A stretch of 64,000 nucleotides of DNA, from assembly GCA_965153355.1 (NCBI GenBank), contig OZ231128.1, forward strand, positions 10,106,001-10,170,000, given 5' to 3'. Made by a program: the position numbers and the translations under genes. The notes under the pieces were generated by a model. It did no database searches. It was not told where the DNA came from and saw nothing but the letters and a program-made list of their open reading frames with translations. Shown here piece after piece: positions 44,103 to 58,654 of this stretch. Each line of letters starts with the position of its first letter. The stretch's first letter is position 1. The stretch comes from Flaccisagitta enflata (Eukaryota > Chaetognatha > Sagittoidea > Aphragmophora).

Positions 44103-46025
44103 CGGGGCCGGGTGGATTTTGAGGAGTCACACCGTAGACCAGACGTATTCCTTATAAACCAAGCAGGTAATCTTACTAAACTTCATAGAGTAGCAAACAC
44201 TAACACATTTGTCAAGGCAGAATCTGCGAGAAATCGATTTCGAAATAAAACTACACGGCAATCGAAATTTAAAGATGAAATGACCGGCAGAGGTTCCAGA
44301 CGTAAACTCGAGGGATTGCAAAACACCACTCGTCCTGAAATAAAAACGGCCAAACCATGGTTCAGACGCAAGTATCCACAACATCCAAATGAAAACCAAA
44401 AATACTGTGGTGAACCTTATGATCAACGCGAGGTAAAGGAAAACAAAACTAGAGGCGGTTCAAAACCAAATCTAACCAAAAAGTACCTCTCCAGGGACAC
44501 GGAGAAGACCCCTGATAAAAATGTATGGCAGTTGGATACTTCAAACAGTTATAGTCTCCTATCCAATCTTGATGTTGACGCATTGGAACCACATCACTCA
44601 TCACTACTGGATGATATCGTTATTGACAAAAGCCTTAATCGTCTCCGTGATCAGGAGGATCTCTCCAGCCTTGCAGAATCATCATCTGATGATGAAAACT
44701 TTGTGCAAAGATTGGATTGCCTGCGCAGAGGCACTACAAAAAGAAAAGGTGAGTCAAAAACTAACTTGTCCTCTACTGATCATTCATTTATACAGACAGA
44801 GGGACCTTGCAAGAAACATAAATCATCTGATAAAAGGAAAAACGCGAAAGAGAACAAACCTGCCTCAAGCTCATCGAATGAAGGCAAATCGAGACGAGAT
44901 TTTGCATCTAGACGGAGGGGCGGACGCTCGGGCTTCTATGAAGCTAATACAAATATAAAAAGCTTACCAGTTCAGGTTATCGAATCTAGACGGAGGGGCG
45001 AAAACCAAAATGATGGCTCGAATGTGAACACCTCTTCAACTAAGGGTGCGTCCCAGTTGCCTGCATCTTGTCGGAAGGAAGGAGTTCAAACGAAAGTGAA
45101 TTCATCCTTGGATCCTGCGCACAAACATCTCGGTGACGAAACAAATGTTGATGGAAATGATCTTACTTTAGCACTAGATGCACACAAGAAAGGTAATGTA
45201 ACTGGAGATGATAAGGAAACCGATCATGCAGGTACTAACACTCTTCAAGAAAATATATCAGGTAAGGCAAATCTTGTCCATGCACAGGATGATTTGCGAT
45301 TCTTCATGGCACTCATTCTTGTAAATCATATCTGGGAAGCATCTAGACGCTGTAAGCCTCCTGATGATGGCGCTGCGATGGGAACTCAAAATGGTCCCAA
45401 ACCTCAGAAACCCTTATCTAAACTTCCGAGCATCTCTGGCGTCAACATCGAATCTCGAAATAACCTGGTATTTCAGAACAACATTGTATCACGGAATGAC
45501 GTCATATCTCGGAACGTCATTGTTTCTCAGAATGACAAAATATCTCAAAACGATCCTGCATATTGGATTCTTCAATCTAGACGGAGGGGCGAAAATCTGA
45601 ACATGGGCTACAACATTGCAAATGCATCATCTTCTGGAAGCCTTACGCCTCTGAATTCCACATCTACCTGGAGGATCGAGAATGAAGGTGGAGGATCAAG
45701 AATGAACGCAACTAGGGCAACGGACCACACTATTGTGTGGATGGGTGGCCAATCGATCGACGACATGGACAATCACCCTTCCAAATCGGCCAAACCAAAA
45801 GACTCCCTTAACTCAAATAGAATAATGTCTGAGCTCTTTGTGCTTCTGTTGATATGTTCCTTTCAGATTTGGGGATTTCCAAACGCTGTTATTCTACTCT
45901 GCATTGGAACCGTCTTGGAGATACCGATTTGCCTCGGGGATTATAAATATCCCATCACGCGAATGAAGAAGTGTCTGGCCAACTTTATCCGGGCGCGAAA
46001 AGCAACTAATCGCTTGTTGGTCTAA
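44103..46025 (+). CDS. in-frame downstream ORF after the Gag TGA, unrecognised
   Basis: 640 codons in the same frame as the Gag-like ORF, separated only by TGA (followed by CGG). The first in-frame ATG is at 44280, about 60 codons in, so translation from the TGA region would need readthrough or a non-AUG start. It is polar, Lys/Arg/Ser/Asn-rich, with three copies of a SRRRG motif (codons in TCTAGACGGAGGGGCG, at about 44915, 44986 and 45571) and a run of imperfect SRND/SQND repeats near 45450-45545. The C-terminus has a hydrophobic stretch (LFVLLLICSFQIWGF and more). No catalytic motif of a polymerase or endonuclease is visible. AATAAA occurs at about 46051, 25 bp after the stop. Confidence 0.6.
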   Translation, partial: RGRVDFEESHRRPDVFLINQAGNLTKLHRVANTNTFVKAESARNRFRNKTTRQSKFKDEMTGRGSRRKLEGLQNTTRPEIKTAKPWFRRKYPQHPNENQKYCGEPYDQREVKENKTRGGSKPNLTKKYLSRDTEKTPDKNVWQLDTSNSYSLLSNLDVDALEPHHSSLLDDIVIDKSLNRLRDQEDLSSLAESSSDDENFVQRLDCLRRGTTKRKGESKTNLSSTDHSFIQTEGPCKKHKSSDKRKNAKENKPASSSSNEGKSRRDFASRRRGGRSGFYEANTNIKSLPVQVIESRRRGENQNDGSNVNTSSTKGASQLPASCRKEGVQTKVNSSLDPAHKHLGDETNVDGNDLTLALDAHKKGNVTGDDKETDHAGTNTLQENISGKANLVHAQDDLRFFMALILVNHIWEASRRCKPPDDGAAMGTQNGPKPQKPLSKLPSISGVNIESRNNLVFQNNIVSRNDVISRNVIVSQNDKISQNDPAYWILQSRRRGENLNMGYNIANASSSGSLTPLNSTSTWRIENEGGGSRMNATRATDHTIVWMGGQSIDDMDNHPSKSAKPKDSLNSNRIMSELFVLLLICSFQIWGFPNAVILLCIGTVLEIPICLGDYKYPITRMKKCLANFIRARKATNRLLV

Positions 46026-46760
46026 CTATAGGATGGAATTAGTGGCTGGTAGAATAAATTTTCTCAGTTTACGCCAATCTTTCCCACTTGAAACCCTCCA
46101 CTCCTTCATTCTCCTCCTCCTGCTTTGAGCATACACTGCAAATTTGCATTTCAAATTTTACCACAAATTTTGTTAAAAATCATGCATGTTATAATTTGCC
46201 TTACAAATCGCGTTACAAATCGCGCATCGTGTTACAAATCGCTTGAAAAAATGCGTTACAAATCGCATAATCAAATTACAATTTACATCACCTGAATCTC
46301 TCATCAAGGTTTGATCATCAAGGCTAAAGTTTCCAACTTTCTCTTTGACCTGGAGTTAACTGAGACCTTTTGTTTAAGTCCTATATCTTGGCCATCAAAT
46401 TTTCAATCCACCAACATTTGCGAATCTTCATATCCAATTTGACAAAGCTGTCCCTCCGTCCTAAACCTAATCTTATCTTGATTCAACACTAGGGCGGTCG
46501 GGAACTGGGTCAAATTTCAAAAATTGATGTACTCATGTTTTTCGCGTATATATACAAAAAAAGTAGGTTTTCCCACAAGCGGGTGTCTGTGTGAGGATGA
46601 AAAACCTTGTCGGCAAAATGTAGCCCACCATTTCCATAAAGAAAAAAAGAGGTTTCTTTTTTACGCAATATTTGGTAAGTCCTTGACAATTTTTTCAACC
46701 TACTGCCAGTGTTGTTCAAAAGTTCGATAAAACTACACTTCATTCTTTGATTTTTTATCA
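46026..46760. other. 3' flank of the Gag-like gene, with TTACAAATCGC repeats
   Basis: AATAAA at about 46051 is a candidate polyadenylation signal. 46195-46275 holds about five TTACAAATCGC units. No further gene seen. Confidence 0.5.
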
Positions 46761-46771
46761 TTTATTGCCTA

Positions 46772-47345
46772 TCCATTCATTCATTCATTCATTCATTCAT
46801 TCATTCATTTTTTGTTCATTCGTTAGGACTGCCATTACCAATTGACTAATCAAATTCTTTTCTGCGAATTCATTTGTTCACTCAATCATTATCACTCATT
46901 GGTTAATCCATGTGTTCATTCATTCATTCATTCGTTCATTCATTCATTCATTCATTCATTCATTCATTCATTCATTCATTCCTTCATTCATTCATTCATT
47001 CATTCCTTCATTCATTCATTCTATGAATTCGCTTGTTCACTCAATCATTCTCACTCATTGGTTTATCCATCTTTGTTTGTTCATTCGTTTGTTCTTCTGT
47101 TTGTTTGTTCATTCGTTTGTTTGTTCGTTCATTTGTTCATTCATTCATTCATTCATTCATTCATCCATCCATCCATAATAAACTGCAATCACATATGTGA
47201 CCGCATGAGCTATGTTTATTGACCTTATCTTCACCAAATTCGAACATTCATCTGTACTCATTATTTCATTCATTTGTTCATTCAATGATTCGTTCTTACA
47301 TTCATTCATTGGTTCATTCATCATTTACTCGTTCATTCATTCATA
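46772..47345. repeat. (CATT)n repeats in a larger duplicated block
   Basis: CATT runs at 46775-46808, 46916-47020, 47135-47170 and 47325-47342, separated by GAATTCATTTGTTCACTCAA and GAATTCGCTTGTTCACTCAA, which mark a duplication of about 165 bp (46866 and 47025). Confidence 0.9.
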
Positions 47346-47482
47346 AATGCTGCAAGTGTAAGTCCGCATTAATTTTCCTTTTTTCCGTCAATTCTTCATG
47401 AACATAATTCAAACAATTTCATAACAGGATTCAAAAATTGGGAATATTCAGGAACAGCAAATACTGAATGTTTCAATACGAA

Positions 47483-51257
<3,775 letters not shown>

Positions 51258-51944
51258 CGGAAGGCCGGTTTTGAACAAGATTTCAAGCAAGACCAGAAAA
51301 AAGAGAAAAAAAAGTTCTACAAACTGACTGAGCAAAAATTGCATTGAGAGCAGACGAGAAAACGGAGGAATGGTGGGAAAGTACAGTAGAAAAGTATAGT
51401 CTTTGTCATTCATCTTATCACAATAAAAACCGGAAGTTGCTTTGTCCCGGGCTTCATGTCAACAATGTTACCATGGCGACCAGTTACGTGGGGCAGGATA
51501 AGAAGCAGGGGCGTCAGGCGCTTATTTGTGTCTGACTGAATACTTTTCCACTGACGGATGAATGGTTTTGAAGTGGCTTGGAAGTGAGTTATTCCAGGAG
51601 AGGGGTGCATGTAGATAATATTTTATGAAAACTAAGTACATATCTTTTTTTATAAAAATGTCATTTTTTGTCTAAAGTTTTAAAAAAGATAGAGATACCT
51701 ATTAATAGTATAACTACAATGTTCTTAATTTTGAAACGATTTGAAGCCTTGATATTCTTATAAACTAGGTTGTTATAAAAGAAAAAAAGTAATATTTTTC
51801 TGTTTTTATTGCATATTTCATGTTAAATATAACCATAAAATGAATATTTCATTTATAAAAGAAAAAAAAATAATCAGATAAAAACTAAGGATTATAGATA
51901 ATATAAGATACAATATAAGATCTTTTTGCTCTGCACGCCTCCCC
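51258..51944. other. unique DNA upstream of the hAT-like gene
   Basis: No further exon or terminal inverted repeat recognised. 51610-51900 is very AT-rich. Confidence 0.4.
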
Positions 51945-52265
51945 TGGGAATCAGGGGTGTATATGATTCCATAACCTTTGATTATTTTCCCCCCCCTGCC
52001 TTTGATTTTCTTCCCCGCGACGCATCGCGTCGCGTTACCAAATCAATGTTTTTCTTCCCCATAAACCACTAAAACTTGGTGTTTAAGGTGTAAATAGTGT
52101 TAAATTGTGTTTAACTTATCATGTTTTATGATTTTTTACTGCCAAAAGTTATATTTTCCCCAAGTTTTCTTTTTTTTCTCTTTTTTCCTCCTTCCTTTTC
52201 CTTCCCTTTCTCCAAACCCTTTGATTATTTTCCCCCCCCCACCGGGGGGGGGGAATACGGAACAA
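51945..52265. repeat. dispersed repeat shared with 15363-15560
   Basis: Same word order as at 15363 (GGGGTGTATATGATTCC, C run, TTTGATTTTCTTCCCC, ACGCATCGCGTCGCG). A second TTTGATTATTTTCCCCCCCC occurs at 52215, so the element may itself be bounded by C-rich repeats. Confidence 0.55.
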
Positions 52266-52481
52266 TATACAGGCCTGCTGGGAATCGATCTCTTTTACCG
52301 GTCACTAAGAACATGCTCGGTCCTGTAGCATGTAGCTGGTCAAGCCCAAAAACCGTACGACTTTTGTTTGATGTTAGATATTCGTCCTAGCCGTAAAATG
52401 TCTCACGAGTCATTTTCGATTCGAAAGCTGAACAAAAAGTCATTCCAATCATTCGGCTGATGGGAGCAGAAAAGGATCGAG

Positions 52482-52498
52482 AGAGAGAGAGACAGACA

Positions 52499-52571
<73 letters not shown>
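52482..52571. repeat. (AC)n microsatellite
   Basis: About 35 AC units after GAGAGAGACAGACAGA. Confidence 0.96.
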
Positions 52572-52574
<3 letters not shown>

Positions 52575-52827
52575 TGTAGAGACGGAAGCCAAGCCTAATC
52601 GAACGATCTAAATGAGTTTTGAAGGTGCTGAAAAGACAAGCTGACTGATATGGCGGATTGATGGGGGCATTGGGTGGGCGGACTGACAGAAACAAATATG
52701 GATGGATGGACGACCAGACAGATAGACGAAGAGACAGGGAGACTATTCAATGAAGATGTAATGTGGCATCTTAGTAGAAAGACAGCTATAAGAAAGTTGT
52801 GAAGTCTTCGTTTATTGCTTTTAAAAG

Positions 52828-52970
52828 AAAAAAATGACTCAAAATAACTCCAGATGACCCAAAAAGACGCAAAAAAGCAAAGTGTTACCGACCGACCGAC
52901 CGACCGACCGACGGACCGACCGACCGACCGACGGAGCGGGTTGTAGAGTCGCGTGCACGCGACTAAAAAT
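52828..52970 (+). mobile_element. family A element, tail form with (CGAC)n
   Basis: AAAATGACTCAAAATAACTC, a GACCGACCGACCGACCGACC run, GGAGCGGGTTGTAGAGTCGC, then hairpin AGTCGCGTGCACGCGACT (a perfect palindrome) and AAAAATT. Same composition as the tail of the 23.2-24.9-kb element. Confidence 0.75.
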
Positions 52971-53261
52971 TGAAATATGGTTTTATGCCAGGTGGAGCAA
53001 TTTCCCTGACTTTACCCAGACTGAAATAAATGGAAGAGGGTCTCGTTAGCCCTCACTGACTGGCTAATACGTGTGCCACTGTTTGTGATCCATAAAACTG
53101 AATCTGAAAGACATCCTTTGTGGCAGCGGCTCCAAAGGGCTTGATGACCTATGCTTTCTTTTCGCAACATCACTGAAATCTTCAACTATCGTAGTACACG
53201 ATCCATCACTCAATGTCTAAATGTCCCCCTAACGCTTTAGCTACTTTTTACTTTACTTTTT

Positions 53262-53430
53262 TGGGCAGCGGCCCCGAAGGGGTCGATGACCTATGCTTTT
53301 ACACATTTGGGGAATTTTCTCCTTCTTCTCTTCCTTCTTCTCCTCCTCCGTCCGTCCACCCCCCTCAAATTCCAGTCTCAAGGCCCAAATTCCAATCTTG
53401 AGGCCCAAATCCCAGTCTTGAGGCCCGAAT
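53262..53430. repeat. family B arm (subtype 2) with array remnant
   Basis: GGGCAGCGGCCCCGAAGGGG followed by TCGATGACCTATGCTTTTAC and GGGGAATTTTCTCC, CCGTCCGTCC, then four CAAATCCCAGTCTTGAGGCC-type units. A shorter arm fragment lies at 53120-53155. No right arm seen. Confidence 0.6.
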
Positions 53431-53571
53431 CTCGGTCGCAGACAATGATTTTAACGAATTATGTATTTTGTATTGATTTTTGTTTTTCCATCAAAGTTTT
53501 GTTCCATGCGCATAATTCATTTTATACACCCTCTGAACCCCTATTTTGGCCTTTCGGCCTCCTCCGTCTGC

Positions 53572-53587
53572 TTGTGTGTGTGTGTGA

Positions 53588-53666
<79 letters not shown>

Positions 53667-53668
53667 TG
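53572..53668. repeat. (GT)n microsatellite
   Basis: About 45 GT units. Confidence 0.96.
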
Positions 53669-53814
53669 CGTGTGAAATGGGGGTTGGCCACCCTCGCTTG
53701 TACCAATTCGCGATATTGCTGTCGAATTGTGACTCCATGTCACTTAAATTTTATGTAAATTTACTAATGCGTTATGTTTTACTAATTTGAAGGACGTTAC
53801 AAAAAGCTTACTTT

Positions 53815-54000
53815 TTACAGTTTTGGAACTGCAAAAAATTGAAGTTTGGAAACTTCAAAAAATTAATGTTATGAAACTGCAAAAAATTGAAGTTTTGAAA
53901 CTGCAAGAAAATTGAAGTTTTGAAATGGAAAAAAGTGAGTTTATAAAACGTTTTGACAAGCAACTTTTAGTTTCAAAACTGCAAAAAAATTGCTCACAGG
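53815..54000. repeat. degenerate TTTTGAAACTGCAAAAAATT repeats
   Basis: About six imperfect copies, period about 27 bp; related GAAACTGC/GAAACCGC words continue to 54270. Confidence 0.7.
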
Positions 54001-54544
54001 AACGGTGATTTCATATTTCAAAATTTTACTGCCAAAACATACTGTTTGAAAAAGCGTATTTCTTCACCTTTTAAACGGAAAAAAACTGACTTGAAGTGAT
54101 AAAAAATGGTGATTCTGTCAAGTTTTCAGAAGCCGTTTTTATGCAGTTTTGATACACCCAGAAACCCAAAAACCGCGGTTTCAAAACGGCAACTATGCCT
54201 GCGTTTTGAAACCGCAGATTACAGCTCCAAAAGGACGTTGTTGTATGCATAAATGCTTTTTTGGACGTTCTGAAACTGCTGCATACGTCGTTCCCCTATT
54301 TGGGACGATAATGCAATAATAACGCCAACGGAATACCTGAGTTGGTCAGTCACATTTCACTTTTTTTATTCCTTTTATCCATGTCAATGTAAGTCAAATA
54401 AGATCGTTTTGAGTCATTTTAGGTCATTTCAAGTCATTTGAGTCATTTAAGTATGTATTTATGTAATTATGTAATAATGTAATTATGTAACTATGTAATT
54501 ATGTAATTATGTAATAATTTTATGTAAGTCTGGTACGCAACTTG

Positions 54545-54695
54545 GTCTTGTTAGTCGCGACTCTACACCTTGCCGTGTTGGTCCGTCCATCGGTCCGTCC
54601 GTCCATTCCAAAACATTTTGGAATTCCAAGCGGTTTTTGCACTACTGCTCCTGCCCAATCATACACAACTGGATTGCCGTGTATCCGATCTTGTT
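54545..54695 (-). mobile_element. family A element with loop-less hairpin
   Basis: Minus strand: head AACAAGATCGGATACACGGC, AGTTGTGTATGATTGGGCAG, and end GGTGTAGAGTCGCGACTAAC. The hairpin has collapsed to AGTCGCGACT, the stem without the loop. Confidence 0.75.
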
Positions 54696-54962
54696 TTATT
54701 ATAGGTACAGTAGGTACCCGCTCCATTGGTCCCATTAGGACTGAAATTCTTTCACCTTTATCTCAGTTTCACCTTTGAAGAGAGGTAAAATCAATTTAAA
54801 AAGTATCATTTGGGTACTCAAAATGCTGACCTTTATTGATGGGAACCTTTAAAAGTGGGTCTGTTATTGCGGGGTTCCACTGTATTTCTTAAAGTAAATA
54901 GTCGCAAAAGCGTTAGATGGTCAGCTGTACCCGTGCCTTGCCTAGGTAGGTTGTGGTTGGGG

Positions 54963-55337
54963 TTGAGAGGGGAGTAGGGCAGCAGCCCCAAAGGGGTTGA
55001 TGACCTATGCGTTCACACATAAGGGGAATTTTTTCTTCTTCTTCTTCTCCTCCTCTGTCTCCCCTCCCCTCTGACTCAGATCCAAGCCTCCAATCCTAAA
55101 TCCCAGCCTTGAGGCCCAAATCTCAGCCTTGATGCCGAAATCCCGGTCTTAGGGCTCCAAGGATGGGATTGGAACCCCAAAACCGGGAATTGGGTAATTG
55201 GGTCTCAAGGCTGGGATTTGGGTCTCAAGGCTGGAATTTGGGCCTCAAGGCTGGGATTTGGGCCTCAAGGCAGGGATTTAGGCTTGGAGGCCGGGATCTA
55301 AGTCAGAGGGGGGAAAGTAGAAGAAGAAGAAGAAAAA

Positions 55338-55372
<35 letters not shown>

Positions 55373-55500
55373 AGAAGAAGAAGAAGAAGAAGAAGAAGAA
55401 GAAGAAGAAGAAGAAGAAGAAGAAGAAGAAGATGAAGAAGGAGAAAATTCCCTATATATGTGAAAGCATAGATCATCAACCCCTTTGGGGCCGCTGCCTA
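54963..55500. repeat. family B fold-back unit, subtype 2
   Basis: Left arm GGGCAGCAGCCCCAAAGGGG with TTGATGACCTATGCGTTCAC; right arm inverted, GCATAGATCATCAACCCCTT and GGGGCCGCTGCC. Both arms share the GTTGATGA variant. Between them are GGCCCAAATCCCAGCCTTGA-type units in both orientations and an (AAG)n run at 55316-55440. Confidence 0.7.
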
Positions 55501-55560
55501 AAAGTGAAAATTAAAAGAAAGTGGAAAAAAATGAAAAGTAGAAAAACGTGAAAAGTAGAA

Positions 55561-55720
55561 AAACAAGGCCGGATACACGGCATTCCAGTCCCGGACGGTT
55601 GGGCAGGAGCCGTAATGCAAAAACCGCTCGCAATTCAAAAATGTTACAGACGGACCGACAGACCGACTGACCAACCGACCAAAACGGCAAGGTGTAGAGT
55701 CGCGTGTCCGCGACTAAAAA
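55561..55720 (+). mobile_element. family A short dispersed element
   Basis: Near-consensus: AACAAGGCCGGATACACGGC, CAGTCCCGGACGGTTGGGCA, ACCGCTCGCAATTCAAAAAT, GACGGACCGACAGACCGACT, and end GTAGAGTCGCGTGTCCGCGA plus CTAAAAAG. Confidence 0.85.
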
Positions 55721-55742
55721 GAGTAGAAAGCAAGAAATTAAA

Positions 55743-56424
55743 CAGGTCGCCCAAGGGCAATATGTGGTCAGCGATACCCGTTGCCCTGCCTTGATTGATT
55801 GTGAATTGGAGTGAGGGGAAGCAGGGCAGCGGCCCCGAAGGGGACGTTGTCCTGTAGGACACAGGGGGAATTTCATTCATCCTGCCTGAAGAAGTGGATG
55901 AGATGCTGATTGACCTTCAAGAGCCTTAACTGGGGCCTAAGAAGGCTGATGTAAGGCCTGAGAATGTCAATTGGAAGCTTGAGATGGCTGGCTTGAGGCT
56001 TGAGCGAGCTGGATTAAGGTTTGAAAGGTCAGAGGACTGATATGAGGCCTGAGAAAAATGAATTGAGGCTTAGATAGCTGATATTAGGCCTGAGAGGCCT
56101 AATTTGAGGCCTGAGAGGCCAGGTTTGAGCCCTGAGAATTTGGATTTGAGGACTGAGAAGCCTAATTTGAGGCCTGAGAGGCCAGGTTTGAGGCTTGAGA
56201 GGTTGGATTTGAGACCTGAGAGGCTGGATTTGTGGCCTAAGAAGCTGGATTTGAAAACTGAGAGGCTGGATTTGAGGCCTGAGAGGCCAGATTTGAGGTC
56301 TCAGAGGCCAGATTTGAGGCCTGAGGGGCCTGATGAGGGGGGGGACAAACGAACAAACGAACGAACAAACGAACGAAAGTCCCCTGTGTTCTACAGGACA
56401 TCGTCCCCTGTGGGGCCGCTGCCC
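55743..56424. repeat. family B fold-back unit with left extension
   Basis: Extension ACAGGTCGCCCAAGGGCAAT and CAGCGATACCCGTTGCCCTG (55743-55823); left arm from 55824 (GGGCAGCGGCCCCGAAGGGG); array of about twelve GGCCTGAGAGGCTGGATTTG-like units; G run and GGACAAACGAACAAACGAAC; right arm ends GGGGCCGCTGCCC at 56424. The same extension precedes the unit in the palindrome arm (22161). Confidence 0.75.
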
Positions 56425-56559
56425 AAAAAGGCTGATATGAGCCCCTAGAGAGTTGAATTGGGGCCTGTGAGAGCTGAGTATAGGCCAGGGAGGGTCACTT
56501 TAAGGTCTCAAAGTTTAATATAGGTCAGGGAGGGTCACTTTAAGGTCTCAAAGAAATGA

Positions 56560-56977
56560 TCAATTATGGTTCTCGGAGGGCCAAATTGAAGGTTTGGGGG
56601 GCCCCGAAGGAAACGAAGTCCTGTAGAATGCATATAGACTTGGAAGGGCTGATGTGAGGGTTTTCATTGGTTGATGAGAGGACTTAAAGAGCTTTAATGC
56701 CTGAAACAGCTAGTTTTAAGCTGAAAAGGGCTGATATGAGGCCCTAGAGAGTTGAATTGGGGCCTGTGAGAGCTGAATATAGTCCAGGGAGGGTCACTCT
56801 ATGGTCTTAAAGAGCTAATTTTAAGCCTTTGAGTGCTGCATATGGGTCTTAAAGGGCTAATTCTAGGCCTGAGAAGGCTGATTTGGGATTTCAGGGGGGG
56901 ACGCATGGACGGACGGCCTAACGAACGAAAGTCCCCCTGTGTTCTACAGGACTTTGTCCCCTTCGGAGCCGCTGCCC
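56560..56977. repeat. family B fold-back unit, degraded left arm
   Basis: Left GGGGCCCCGAAGGAAACGAA with GTCCTGTAGAAT; right arm CCCCCTGTGTTCTACAGGAC ending GAGCCGCTGCCC at 56977. A direct repeat of GGGAGGGTCACTTTAAGGTC lies just before it (about 56487 and 56528). Confidence 0.6.
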
Positions 56978-57039
56978 AAAAAAACGAAACTATGTGGCTG
57001 AAGGCCTACTTGAACAGGGCCAAGTAATGGCCAATATGT

Positions 57040-57188
57040 GCGCCTCGCGGACCAGCGACTATAAGAGGCTTTGTCCCTCTGTCGGTCCATCCATTGGTCC
57101 AGGGTCATCAAGTTGGTGAATGTGAAAATGAGCATTACCGCTCCTACCACCATTCCCCGACTGTTAAAAGCCGTGTATCCAGCCTTAT
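57040..57188 (-). mobile_element. family A element, degraded
   Basis: CCGACAGAGGGACAAAGCCT and TATAGTCGCTGGTCCGCGA on the minus strand; the stem is imperfect. Head AATAAGGCTGGATACACGGC is well kept. Confidence 0.6.
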
Positions 57189-57239
57189 TTTATGGATGAA
57201 TGCTGTTTTTCAACTAATGAAGTAATTATTGAAAAAAAA

Positions 57240-57345
57240 AATGAATGAATGTATGAATGTATGACTGAATGACTAAATGACTGAATGACTTAATGACTAA
57301 ATGACTGAATGACTGAATGGAAGAATGGATGAATGAAGAATTATT
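57240..57345. repeat. ATGACTGA/ATGAATGA repeats
   Basis: Tetra- and octanucleotide repeats (TGAATGACTAAATGACTGAA). Confidence 0.85.
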
Positions 57346-57529
57346 TTGGCGCTGAATGATTCGCTGATTTTGTGAATTTTAGATATGCGTTACCGACCAA
57401 CCAACCCACCGGGGGACTGACTGATCGACAGATGGACGCAACCTAATTGTATATTGTGATCATGCATGTCTAGTTTCAATGCCATGGTACTGCCACATAG
57501 GGACATCATTAACAGGGATGCAGAAGCAG

Positions 57530-57740
57530 ATATTCTGTGGGAAGCGGAAGCGGAAGCGGAAGCGGAAGCGAAAGCTGTGCCTTGGGAAAAAGTGGAAGCG
57601 GAAGCTTTTGTTTTCAAAACGGTGAAAGCGGAAGCAGAAGCGGAAGCTATGGTTTTTGAAATGGTGCAAGTGGAAGCCACAGCGGAACCTGTCATTTTTC
57701 AAACAGGTCTATTGGAAGCGGAAGCGGAAGCAGTAAAAAG
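57530..57740. repeat. (GGAAGC)n hexanucleotide repeat
   Basis: Interrupted GGAAGCGGAAGC units giving a Glu-Ala frame of about 120 codons (57466-57828). The frame survives interruptions such as TTTTGAAATGGTGCAAGTGG because they are multiples of three, so a real low-complexity protein cannot be excluded, but I do not call it. Confidence 0.7.
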
Positions 57741-57839
57741 ATCTACCGCTTCTGCAATTCTAGTTACAAGTAAGCCTAGCGAGGGAGTAATGCCGCATTT
57801 ACTTACGCTACTCATGCTGCGTTTCTGAGAGCAAAAAAC

Positions 57840-58122
57840 AAATTTGATGCATCTCTCTGTTGCAATCCGGCCATACGTCACATTGTACGAAATATTCTGC
57901 GTGAGCAGGAATGACAATGATTGCATCTTTATTTTTTTCATTTATTTTACCTAAGCAACGAGGACAAGCCAGTCACCCGCTCGTCTTTTCCAACGTGACT
58001 TTATTCTGCCCCCGACCATCAAGGCATTTGTTTGGTCCTCCCCCACCCATCATATTGACGCTGCTGTGTAATTTTGATGCCCGTTTGGGGAAATAGACTG
58101 TTGAATTGAATTGAATTGAAGC
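57840..58122 (+). mobile_element. possible 3' end of a non-LTR retrotransposon
   Basis: The segment ends GGGGAAATAGACTGTTGAAT with TTGAA repeated to 58122, the kind of short microsatellite tail many LINEs carry. No reverse transcriptase frame is present, so it would be strongly 5'-truncated. The call rests only on the tail. 58123-58600 shows no recognised gene. Confidence 0.25.
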
Positions 58123-58654
58123 ATCGTATTATTTTTGAAAATGAACTTTTTCGCTGCGCTTTGCACGTGAATTTCCTTATACTGTTTGTTAATCTCTGAC
58201 TCTGTGTTTCTAGTAGAAACTTTCTACTTGGTAGTTTATAGAATATAGATGAGCGTTGATCTGTTTGTTTTCTGTCTCTTTATTGAAGAAAAAAGAACAT
58301 ATGTATCAGCCTGGGCCAAAAAAAAAAAACCTTTTGAGCGGCAACTTAAAATGAACCTTGGTTTTAACATGCAGGGAAATCATTTTAATCATCTTTATGT
58401 CCATCTTCTTAGTCCCCCTAGCAGGCCTTTTGATTATTCTTTCCTGCCGAGAAGCAAAAACTTTCTGATAGAATCTGCCAAATATCCTTTGATTTTGTTT
58501 CTATCTTTCAAAAACATATGTTCTGACAATAAAACATATGGTAAATTCTTTTTTAAATCATCATACAGAAAAAAGTGTCTTTTTTACCACTTGCCGCAAA
58601 TATTTGTTTCCTTCTTCTTCATTTTCATTTTCATTTCCATTTTCATTTTCTTTT

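Noticed and set aside
44749-44795. 47-nt intron (GTGAGT ... TTATACAG) inside the ORF downstream of the Gag TGA
   Set aside because: Good-looking borders, but the ORF is open through it, 47 is not a multiple of three, and removing it would move translation into a frame that soon stops.
57466-57828. 120-codon Glu-Ala repeat protein
   Set aside because: Mostly GGAAGC repeat; no independent support for coding, left as a repeat.
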